DNA of 32,759 bases from a virus. The notes under the pieces were generated by a model that saw nothing but the letters and a program-made list of their open reading frames with translations, was not told the DNA's origin and did not search any database. The stretch spans positions 1-32,759 of the IMG/VR virus record IMGVR_UViG_3300021197_001414. One strand, written 5' to 3'. Shown piece by piece: positions 6,907 to 14,188 of this stretch; within the stretch, counting starts at the first letter, position 1, and each line of letters starts with the position of its first letter. Both the position numbers and the translations under genes were made by a program.

Positions 6907-9900
6907 CTATTTTGCAACCGCTTCTGCGACTGGCTTTTCTAGCTCATCAAGGAGACGGCGAATATAAAATAAATTTTGGTAAGGTAATAATTTACGAATA
7001 GATCTTACATCTGATTCGCTCACATCACCACTTGTTACAGCGCCCAATGATACACCAAGCTCTGTTGCTGTGCCTAGTGAAGGTCCAAGTAATGCGCCAG
7101 TCCAATTACGCGAAGCATATCGAGACATTGTGCTTTCACCAACCAAAGGAGAAACACCAACTGTACCTCGTGTTAATTGCTCCACTGTGTTGTTTGCATC
7201 CCAAAAATAACCCATTACGCCAGAGTTATCCAAGCCCTCTATAACAAGCTTAGCTGGGTCTGTCTCAACCTCTGCACCTCGCGCATGCTGTTTTACTGCA
7301 TAAGACAGTGTTCCCAATGAAGTCATGATTAATAAATTAGTTAATGCCGATGCATCACGGAACTGTAAATCTGACAATAAGATCTTATGGTGCGCCTCTG
7401 CTGCAAAAGTCTTAAATTGAAATAACAATTTACCCGTAGCCGTGCTTGTCCATAAAGGTTTAACGCCTTGGCCTGGTGTCATTACAGTTGCATCAACATC
7501 TTTAAGTAACGCCATCTTAAACGCATCTTTTGCAATATCATCATCCCACTTTGTATAGTTAGGGAAGTGCAAGTTATCTGTGTCACCATGCAAACGGAAC
7601 TGCTCAGCAATAGCCCCCGCCATATCTTCACTAATACCAGCGTGAGCTAAACGTGCCTTTTTTGTTTTGCTTAACGTTCCAGCTTCCCACTTTAAAACAT
7701 CAGCGATAAAGCGATCTTGTGACATCACACCAGACCATACCTTTAACGTGTCGTTCCATTGCGTCATTAGTGTGGCTTTGCCAAATGAGTCGGTAGCAAC
7801 GCGCAAGCCTTTCTCGAATGCATTACCACGCGCATATATATCGGTAAGGTCTGTCAGTGTGGCTGCTCGGCTATTAAGTACCATTTCAAGTGCAACGCCT
7901 GCCTTTCTTGCATCCGCCTTAAACAGATTCATTCGTTTAAAGTCAGTCATCATGGCAATTGATTTGCCAGTACGCCCAAAGCCATTACGAGAAATAACAC
8001 GGCCAACATCAGGGATAGATGAAAGCGTCATACCACCAAGCATTCGCACAAAGTTCCAACCCATAGCAAAACGTCCCATGCGCAAGATTGCTGAGTTAGG
8101 ATCTTTTGGCATCATATATGTTCCGCGAATACGGTCCCGCATTGCTTCAACATCACGAATGTCATGAGCCATACGTTGCTCTAGTGCCTTAAGCTTTTTA
8201 GGTTCGGTAACACTTCGGCGAGTCTTAGCATAACCTTTCTTTATTGATTCGATTTGATCAACCATATCAACACTGCCAAACATGCGCTTAAACTCAACAT
8301 CAGCCGACATTGTGCGAACGTATTGATGCATAATTCCTTCAATATCGTTAACCAAGAAATCCTCAATTAACTCATCAGAAATAGATAATGTACGCTCTTT
8401 TAATGGGCCGCGAACAGTAGGAGATATATCGTAATCAAGACGACCGCCAGCGTTGCCCAGTATTTTATCTGTGATGTTATTAGCCACAGCCTCAAGTGGT
8501 GAATCCTTGCCTGCCATTGCGCGAGTAGTTAAAGACATATCTTGCTCACGCGCCTTTTTAACTTGTGCAAAGTCTGACTTCATGCGCTTATGTTGTTTCT
8601 CTAAATCAATGCGATCACGTTTAATGTCCTGTAATCGTTCTGATACTTCTTTTAATTTATCAGCGCCTTTTGCCTTGCCAACTTCAACATTGGTTAACTT
8701 CTCTTGTTTACGCAAACCTTTGATTTTTTCCGCCATTTCATCAAGCTCAGTTTGCTTAGTGAAAAACGGTTCCATATCGGTTAAGCCTTCACGCCTAGCT
8801 GATACTTGCATTTCTTTTCGTAGATCTGCACGTTGAGCCTTGTCGGTAGAGTTAAAGTATTCATCGCTTATATCTGTAAAACTACGACCTTCTGCTTGCT
8901 TAAGCTCAAGGATTTCACCTTGTTTTTGTGCAGCCTCAACAGCATCGCGCTTTAACCAGTCCATCAAGATCTGATTCCATTGATGTCGGTTTTGGACAAT
9001 CATTTCTGTGTTATACATACGTGTCAAATATGACTCACTACCCTTAACGGCAACATCAGGATCGAGAAGTCCTTCTTCTATGGCCTTCTCTTTGATTGGG
9101 TCAAATACTTCTCGACGTATCTGCTCTGCTGCTTCCTGAATTTCAGGGATATCATGCTTATCACCTCTACGCATTGCTTTGGCGATCTCTTCGTTAAACT
9201 CTGACTGGCTTAACTTATCGCCACGTTGCCCTGTCATTGTTTCAAGCTTTGCAGCAATATCACCCATCATTGTCGGAGACTTCTGGCGATACTTAAGGTA
9301 ATTATCCTTAACAGAACTCATGCCTTGAAATAAATTGTAGTCATAAGACTTGATACGAGTTTCAACGCTTCCGCCTTCTGGTGCCGTTGCAATCCCCGCT
9401 TTTTCACCTTTGGTAATCACGGGTGTTTCCATCATCTGCTGAACAATGGATTTAGTAGCCACTTCAGGTGATGTCATAGTACGGATGATCGGTGATACTG
9501 GCAGCTTCTCAACACCTAACGCGCCCTCAATATCAAGGTATTCGTCCTCAACATGCTTACGTTTTGCAGCACCAACAGAACCACCATCCTGTACTAAGTC
9601 TGACTCATCACCATTAAATGATAACTTCTCGCCGCCTGGTTGTGCGTGTATGTCCTCGTCAATAGCCTTAGAAACGCTTTTAAACTCACGTGAGCCAACT
9701 TGTGATAGCAACCCACCACCAATACCTGATAACAGCGTAGCGCCTGCCACGTTAATCAATGAGTCTTCAAATGTTCTGGTTTCTTGACTTGCGTGTTTCG
9801 CTGTCTCTGCAACAATCTCGCCACTTGCAGCGGATGCACCAAACTCTAAAGCCGAACGGGCGAAACCTACACCTTTAGTACCAACACCAGCAGGCGTTAA

Positions 9901-10305
9901 CATTAACGGTAAAAACACGGGGTCGGTAACACCCGCCGCCATCTGTGCCATGATTGCAGGAATACCGCCAGCCTGTAATGTATCACGGTCCTTAAGCTCC
10001 ATATCCAACTGAGCTTTAATGGCTGCAGTTTGCGATTCAGAGTTAGAGCCTGCAAAACTTGGCGCATATTCCTCATAACCTTGAATGTCAGTTTTACCGT
10101 TAAACTGAAACGGATCATAACCGTCCTGCTTTTCGTAAACAGTCGTTAATGAGTTACCATTAGCCAAAGCAGACGCTAAACTGTTCTCTTGTCTAAATGC
10201 GGCTTTTGTTACGTCCCACATTGACGGTGGTGTTTCTGGATCTGGAACATTAATCTGCAGAGTTTCACCAGGGTTAACAAAATCTTCATCAGGTATAAAT
10301 GGCAT
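6907..10305 (-). CDS. Large internal virion (DNA ejection) protein, 1132 aa, gp16-like
   Basis: By size, order and C-terminal features this is the largest ejection protein, equivalent in position to T7 gp16. These proteins leave the capsid first and form the conduit through which DNA enters the cell. There is a Gly/Ala-rich amphipathic part at ~120-200, long charged coiled-coil segments (~380-600, many Lys/Glu) and a C-terminal region with GKLLFQFKTFAAEAHHKILL, a motif I associate with podovirus internal core proteins. I see no lytic-transglycosylase motif of the T7 gp16 N-terminus. The ATG is preceded by AAGGT. It starts 9 bp after the upstream ejection gene ends. Confidence 0.82.
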   Translation of the reverse strand: MPFIPDEDFVNPGETLQINVPDPETPPSMWDVTKAAFRQENSLASALANGNSLTTVYEKQDGYDPFQFNGKTDIQGYEEYAPSFAGSNSESQTAAIKAQLDMELKDRDTLQAGGIPAIMAQMAAGVTDPVFLPLMLTPAGVGTKGVGFARSALEFGASAASGEIVAETAKHASQETRTFEDSLINVAGATLLSGIGGGLLSQVGSREFKSVSKAIDEDIHAQPGGEKLSFNGDESDLVQDGGSVGAAKRKHVEDEYLDIEGALGVEKLPVSPIIRTMTSPEVATKSIVQQMMETPVITKGEKAGIATAPEGGSVETRIKSYDYNLFQGMSSVKDNYLKYRQKSPTMMGDIAAKLETMTGQRGDKLSQSEFNEEIAKAMRRGDKHDIPEIQEAAEQIRREVFDPIKEKAIEEGLLDPDVAVKGSESYLTRMYNTEMIVQNRHQWNQILMDWLKRDAVEAAQKQGEILELKQAEGRSFTDISDEYFNSTDKAQRADLRKEMQVSARREGLTDMEPFFTKQTELDEMAEKIKGLRKQEKLTNVEVGKAKGADKLKEVSERLQDIKRDRIDLEKQHKRMKSDFAQVKKAREQDMSLTTRAMAGKDSPLEAVANNITDKILGNAGGRLDYDISPTVRGPLKERTLSISDELIEDFLVNDIEGIMHQYVRTMSADVEFKRMFGSVDMVDQIESIKKGYAKTRRSVTEPKKLKALEQRMAHDIRDVEAMRDRIRGTYMMPKDPNSAILRMGRFAMGWNFVRMLGGMTLSSIPDVGRVISRNGFGRTGKSIAMMTDFKRMNLFKADARKAGVALEMVLNSRAATLTDLTDIYARGNAFEKGLRVATDSFGKATLMTQWNDTLKVWSGVMSQDRFIADVLKWEAGTLSKTKKARLAHAGISEDMAGAIAEQFRLHGDTDNLHFPNYTKWDDDIAKDAFKMALLKDVDATVMTPGQGVKPLWTSTATGKLLFQFKTFAAEAHHKILLSDLQFRDASALTNLLIMTSLGTLSYAVKQHARGAEVETDPAKLVIEGLDNSGVMGYFWDANNTVEQLTRGTVGVSPLVGESTMSRYASRNWTGALLGPSLGTATELGVSLGAVTSGDVSESDVRSIRKLLPYQNLFYIRRLLDELEKPVAEAVAK

Positions 10306-10314
10306 TGTATTACC

Positions 10315-12321
10315 TTACAAGTTAAGACCACCAAAGCGGCTTGATACGTAATCATCTTGTTGATCAAGAACCTCTTGACCAGATTGTTTATATTCTCGTA
10401 ATTCCTCGGCAACTTCTAGCTGCTCAGATTTACGGCTTTGCGCTTCTTCATATTGTTTCGTTTTCTTGTAGTCAGGCTTCCATCGTTGCGGGATACCATC
10501 AACCATTAACGGCACAATTCTACCACTTTCGTCTTTATGCATAACAGGATAAGTTGGTGAATCTTCGCGCCCTGTCTTTGCGTCAGTGGTAACAAACGCA
10601 CCCTCATAACCTTTGGTATCCTCCTTGAACTGCTCAGCAATCCAGTCACTCTTGCCATATCCGTTGCCATAAACAACTTCTGGCGAATACTTCATCATTG
10701 CTGAGCCTTGAGGAGCAAGATCGGAACCACCCCATACACGGTTAACATCATCCCACGCCAATTCTCTAGCCTGTTCAATATCACCGCCAGTGGTTGCCAT
10801 GTAATTCTTAGTTAGGTTGTCAAATTCAGCAGTGAACGCACTTGTTGTTGATGGCTGAGACTTGAACCAGAAATCATCAATATCTTTATCTATCTTGTTC
10901 TCCAGCCAGCCTTCAGTTTTATTACTTTTCTTAGTCTCGTTGAACGATAACTTAAACGTCTCTTTCTCAATGTCTGTTTTCTTGTAGATGTTATCAAGTG
11001 CTAACTCCACCGCTTTTGCTTTAGGTGTACCAGATGCAACCATGTCTGTTACCTGTTTAGCAAATGATAGATCATTAGAATCAAAATCCTTGGTGGCCTG
11101 TGGAGAAGTTAGGCGTATCTTCTGGATAAGATCGGCAGCATTAGCCGCTTCATCTGCAGTTCCAGAACGGATGGTCCCTCGAACAGTGCTAACCAATGAC
11201 TTTGGCACAATGCCTGTTTGCTTAATCAATCCTAGAGTATTCCCTTGAATATCTTCTGGTGCCCAGCCTTTTGATACTTGCCCATAATATGCATTTACCG
11301 CGTTAACATCTCCGTTTTTTGTTTTGTCAGCAGGATCAAGAGGTGTGCCAGTCGCTAAAGACAATGAAACTTTGTCATAATTTGCAACGCCCTGTGCAAT
11401 GGTTTTCTTAAATGAAATGTATTGCGCACCTGTTAACGCTCCATTTCCATTATTATAAGCGGAGTCTAATTCATCACTTGTTAACGTTCCGTCCATCATC
11501 TTTAATGAGAGGTCAACAAATGCACGTTCTCTAGCCTCATGACTAACTTGATTTGCTTTCTTGATTGCCTGTAATCGTTTCTGCTCTATATGGCTAACTG
11601 TTTCGTCATAAAAATCAGGCGTCAATAAATCTTTTTTGCCGTGTAAGTATTTAAGTGCGCTGTTATATTTCCCATCGTTTAAATACTGGTTAGCAACTGA
11701 TCCATATGACTTATCATTAATTTCAAATGTTCCAACCTTAACGGCATCTTCTGATAAGCCGTTTAGGTTAGCGTATGCTTTCAGTGAATCGTATTGCTCA
11801 GAAACCAATTGTTCAACCCTGTTAGGGTCTTGATAGTTAAGGGCAACATCCATCTGCTTTGATGTAATAAAGTTTTGCTGTTGCTCGTTGCGATAAGACT
11901 CCATTTCACGCATTTGATACTGCATTGACGAGCCTTGCAACTGTGCGCGTTGCTGCTCAATCATCTTATTAAACGTGGCTTTTTGTGCGTCATTGGTAAG
12001 TTTTCCGCCTGCTTCCGCAGTGTACTGATCAAAGTTAGCCAGTAATTCATCTGATGCTGTTAATGCGTTCTTACCTTTCTTTGTGTAAAGACCACCTTCA
12101 CCATAAAGGCTTTTATTTGTCCATTCGCTTAAGCTATTGCTTTGCTCTTGAATTGCAGCAAGGTTAGTGGCTTGTATGTTACGTTGTAATTCTTGACTAG
12201 CAATGTTACCGATTGTCCCCATTGCATTCTTAAAAGAAGAATTATCAGCCTGAACGCCTGACAGTCGAACATTGCCAACATTCTCTGATACTCTACTTTG
12301 TGACGGTATTTGAATTGCCAT
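10315..12321 (-). CDS. Internal virion (ejection) protein, 668 aa, gp15-like by position
   Basis: This is a large, mostly helical, polar protein with high Gln, Asn, Lys and Glu, lying between the gp14-like and gp16-like genes, which is the place of T7 gp15. It begins MAIQIPSQSRVSENVGNVRL and has long helical stretches such as EQQRAQLQGSSMQYQMREME. The open frame extends upstream to a GTG at 12360, but the ATG at 12321 has GAGGTAGGAAA before it and leaves a 4-bp gap to the previous stop, so it is chosen. Sequence identity to gp15 cannot be judged by eye; the call rests on order, size and composition. Confidence 0.78.
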   Translation of the reverse strand: MAIQIPSQSRVSENVGNVRLSGVQADNSSFKNAMGTIGNIASQELQRNIQATNLAAIQEQSNSLSEWTNKSLYGEGGLYTKKGKNALTASDELLANFDQYTAEAGGKLTNDAQKATFNKMIEQQRAQLQGSSMQYQMREMESYRNEQQQNFITSKQMDVALNYQDPNRVEQLVSEQYDSLKAYANLNGLSEDAVKVGTFEINDKSYGSVANQYLNDGKYNSALKYLHGKKDLLTPDFYDETVSHIEQKRLQAIKKANQVSHEARERAFVDLSLKMMDGTLTSDELDSAYNNGNGALTGAQYISFKKTIAQGVANYDKVSLSLATGTPLDPADKTKNGDVNAVNAYYGQVSKGWAPEDIQGNTLGLIKQTGIVPKSLVSTVRGTIRSGTADEAANAADLIQKIRLTSPQATKDFDSNDLSFAKQVTDMVASGTPKAKAVELALDNIYKKTDIEKETFKLSFNETKKSNKTEGWLENKIDKDIDDFWFKSQPSTTSAFTAEFDNLTKNYMATTGGDIEQARELAWDDVNRVWGGSDLAPQGSAMMKYSPEVVYGNGYGKSDWIAEQFKEDTKGYEGAFVTTDAKTGREDSPTYPVMHKDESGRIVPLMVDGIPQRWKPDYKKTKQYEEAQSRKSEQLEVAEELREYKQSGQEVLDQQDDYVSSRFGGLNL

Positions 12322-12325
12322 TTTC

Positions 12326-12877
12326 CTACCTCGCAAATGCTGGGAACATTGATGCACCACTAGCAGCGCTTGTTAATAACGTTGTGCCCATTTTCATCTT
12401 GGCACCTTTTACTTGCTGTTTAGCTGATGCAACTCGATTGGCACCTTCTGTCTCCAAACCTAAAGCTTGACGGCTTGAGTTATTAAGCACACTCATACTT
12501 TCCAGTAATCCTACACCAGCCGTTTGCTCACCAATTTGACCAGCAGTACCAGTATTAATATCAACGCCACCTGACGCCATTTGAGTGCGATTACGTGCGG
12601 CTACTTGTTGGTTTTGCTGTAGCACTTTTGCAGATTCTTGTGAGCCTGCAATGCGAACATTGTCCGCTTCATTCTCTAATTGTTTCTGCTGATTCTTGGC
12701 TACCTTCTCATTAAACTTTGCTGTTTCATAATCAGATCCAGCGGATGCACCAGCGGCTGCAGCAGATGCAACCATTAACGCTGTTTGTGCTGCAGTTAAA
12801 CTAACACCAGCGGCGGCGGCACCACCTGCACTCATAGCGCCAGCGGCAACGGCGGAAAGCGTGACGGGTTCACACAT
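12326..12877 (-). CDS. Internal virion protein, 183 aa, T7 gp14-like
   Basis: The N-terminus begins MCEP and continues as a ~55-residue Ala/Gly/Ser-rich hydrophobic region (AGAMSAGGAAAAGVSLTAAQ), then a Gln/Asn-rich helix (EKVAKNQQKQLENEADN). This layout, including Met-Cys at the start, is that of T7 gp14 (196 aa), the ejected protein that forms the outer-membrane part of the DNA channel. A second Ala/Gly-rich segment lies at the C-terminus. The ATG at 12877 has GGAG 8 nt upstream. It is the first of three adjacent ejection genes and lies just after a terminator, so it relies on read-through or on an unrecognised promoter near 12885-12910. Confidence 0.82.
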   Translation of the reverse strand: MCEPVTLSAVAAGAMSAGGAAAAGVSLTAAQTALMVASAAAAGASAGSDYETAKFNEKVAKNQQKQLENEADNVRIAGSQESAKVLQQNQQVAARNRTQMASGGVDINTGTAGQIGEQTAGVGLLESMSVLNNSSRQALGLETEGANRVASAKQQVKGAKMKMGTTLLTSAASGASMFPAFAR

Positions 12878-12914
12878 GGTTAATACTCCAATAGGTTTTT
12901 ATTTATTATCGCAT

Positions 12915-12943
12915 ATAAAAAAGCCTCGCGGAATGCAAGGCTT
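12915..12943 (-). terminator. Intrinsic terminator before the ejection genes
   Basis: On the minus strand AAGCCTTGC pairs with GCGAGGCTT (9 bp, one G-U, loop ATTCC) and is followed by TTTTTTATATG. It lies 8 bp past the stop of the gp13-like gene and about 40 bp before the gp14-like start. Confidence 0.88.
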
Positions 12944-12950
12944 GAATGGG

Positions 12951-13421
12951 TTACTTTGTCATTTCAAAACGATGGAACAATGCGCCGCTTATACCATAAG
13001 GAACAGGATCATAGAAAGTAAATCCGCAATGCTTGAGAAAAACAATTGAATGCTTGTTCTTATGCCATACGTAATTTACTAACTTATTGTATTGCCTGAA
13101 CATATCACCAAATACCTTGTCCTGTTCGGTAATAAACGCCCGTACATTATTTGTTAATACTTCTGTGCCAATTAGCCAAGGGATGCCAGTATCACACAAT
13201 GGCGTATCGTCAGCAGGGCATACACCTAATATGCAACCTAGCTCACCGTTAATAAATACAGTGGCAACCATTGAAGATTTAACCACTGAATCAGTGAGCA
13301 AGCTTTCCAAGTCTCCACCGTGAGAAAGGTTAATTTCCTCACGGTCAAGATCACGCATATTATTTGCCAGGTGTGTTATGTGCTCCTTCGCTACTCTCTT
13401 GTATTCTACGCTTGCGCTCAT
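12951..13421 (-). CDS. DUF2833 / T7 gp13-like protein
   Basis: The protein matches the gp13 type of T7-like phages (DUF2833), which has a GNAT-like fold. Visible hallmarks are the N-terminal SASVEYKRVAKEHITHLANN segment, the central ATVFINGELGCILGV and PWLIGTEVL strands, and LVNYVWHKNKHSIVFLKHCGFTF near the end, as in GNAT motif B. T7 gp13 is needed for correct virion assembly although it is not in the particle. The open frame begins at a GTG at 13433; the ATG at 13421 has GAG 7 nt upstream and is preferred. It overlaps a 51-aa ORF in another frame by 62 bp, an unusually long overlap for this genome. It sits directly upstream of the ejection genes, as in T7. Confidence 0.82.
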   Translation of the reverse strand: MSASVEYKRVAKEHITHLANNMRDLDREEINLSHGGDLESLLTDSVVKSSMVATVFINGELGCILGVCPADDTPLCDTGIPWLIGTEVLTNNVRAFITEQDKVFGDMFRQYNKLVNYVWHKNKHSIVFLKHCGFTFYDPVPYGISGALFHRFEMTK

Positions 13422-13515
13422 ACCATTTCTCACTTAACCAACTAATTAAACCAGCGACAGCAATTATGCTTATCATGCCAATCCAGATTATATCGCCAAC
13501 AGTCCATACTATCAT
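13360..13515 (-). CDS. Small single-span membrane protein, 51 aa
   Basis: This ORF begins MIVWTVGDIIWIGMIS, continues as one hydrophobic helix (residues ~8-26) and ends in a basic, polar tail (SEKWYERKRRIQESSEG). The ATG overlaps the stop of the 61-aa gene upstream (ATGA), and GAGGA lies 6 nt before it, so expression is credible. Its last ~60 bp overlap the gp13-like gene in another frame. The positive-inside rule predicts a periplasmic N-terminus. One span plus a basic tail could suit a small holin-type or membrane accessory role, but nothing proves it. Confidence 0.7.
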   Translation of the reverse strand: MIVWTVGDIIWIGMISIIAVAGLISWLSEKWYERKRRIQESSEGAHNTPGK

Positions 13516-13697
13516 TGTTTGTCCTCATTTAGCTTATCTGCTAACTCTTGCGCTTCTGATAAATAAGGAGTAATAAATTCTCCCTCATCATTTTTATATG
13601 TCTTTATAATCTCACCCCAAGGCGAAAGCATGCCACCATAACCATTGCTTTTTGTATAAACTCTATGGCCCGCTCTACTACTCCACACCTCCCACAT
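13512..13697 (-). CDS. Hypothetical protein, 61 aa
   Basis: I do not recognise this protein. It begins MWEVWSSRAGHRVYTKSNGY, has a Gly/Pro turn region (GGMLSPWGE) and ends in an acidic helix (SEAQELADKLNEDKQ). The ATG at 13697 is preceded by AAGGTGGTGAG; the frame opens one codon earlier with a GTG. It starts 12 bp after the zinc-ribbon gene and its stop overlaps the next small membrane gene (ATGA). It belongs to a cluster of small accessory genes bounded by two terminators. Confidence 0.65.
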   Translation of the reverse strand: MWEVWSSRAGHRVYTKSNGYGGMLSPWGEIIKTYKNDEGEFITPYLSEAQELADKLNEDKQ

Positions 13698-13709
13698 CAC
13701 TCACCACCT

Positions 13710-14081
13710 TTAATAATAATTCTTAACGTCTTTATTTTTGCCAGTCTCTATAAAATCCCTTGTTCTTCTTAGGTAAGCTAACTCTCTGCATTCCTCGCAT
13801 GCGTCTTTATTGTTTTTTGGGTTACTTATAGCCTTTAAGCTTCTGCTGTTGTAGTTACCGCAAGTGCATTTACACTGCCATTTACCTTTCCCTAGATAAC
13901 CGATAACCCTTAACCTACCAAACCTGATTCCTGTTACATCATAATTAGGTGGCGCAGTCATTAATCTGGGGTTTTTCCAAAACAGTTTATTTAGTTTTAG
14001 GTGTCTGTTTTTAATCTCATACTTGTTATCAATGCCTGCTCTTGCTGTAACAATTGCCGCTGTTTTGTTTATTGGTCTCAT
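13710..14081 (-). CDS. Small zinc-ribbon protein of homing-endonuclease-associated type, 123 aa
   Basis: The core reads VTGIRFGRLRVIGYLGKGKW then C-K-C-T-C-GN, and about 30 residues later CEEC. The G-x-RFGRL-x-VI plus W-x-CxCxCG pattern is familiar from phage proteins related to AP2/HNH homing-type DNA-binding domains. Here the four-Cys cluster is present but no catalytic HNH or AP2 part is seen. The N-terminal ~60 residues are basic (KYEIKNRHLKLNKLFWKN). The frame extends 11 codons upstream into the terminator, but the ATG at 14081 has AGGAAG just before it. It may be a cargo (moron-like) gene between the tail tube and ejection modules. Confidence 0.68.
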   Translation of the reverse strand: MRPINKTAAIVTARAGIDNKYEIKNRHLKLNKLFWKNPRLMTAPPNYDVTGIRFGRLRVIGYLGKGKWQCKCTCGNYNSRSLKAISNPKNNKDACEECRELAYLRRTRDFIETGKNKDVKNYY

Positions 14082-14094
14082 CACTTCACTTCCT

Positions 14095-14136
14095 AATAAA
14101 AAAACCACCATCAAAGTATGCCCTCGATGGTGGTTT
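14095..14136 (-). terminator. Strong terminator after the gp12-like tail gene
   Basis: A perfect 11-bp stem AAACCACCATC/GATGGTGGTTT with a 13-nt loop is followed on the minus strand by TTTTTTTATT. The next gene's ribosome site starts immediately after the T tract, leaving no room for a promoter, so the accessory cluster must rely on read-through. Confidence 0.92.
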
Positions 14137-14188
14137 ATGTATAACGCAAAAACTAGATTGATAGTTTCGGAATTTTAGATTTAATAGA

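Noticed and set aside
4468-12360. Long plus-strand open frames inside the tailspike and ejection genes (e.g. 5716-5988, 7667-8167, 8453-8836)
   Set aside because: They lie opposite well-supported minus-strand virion genes, lack ribosome sites and have translations rich in Cys, Ser, Arg and Pro typical of antisense shadows.
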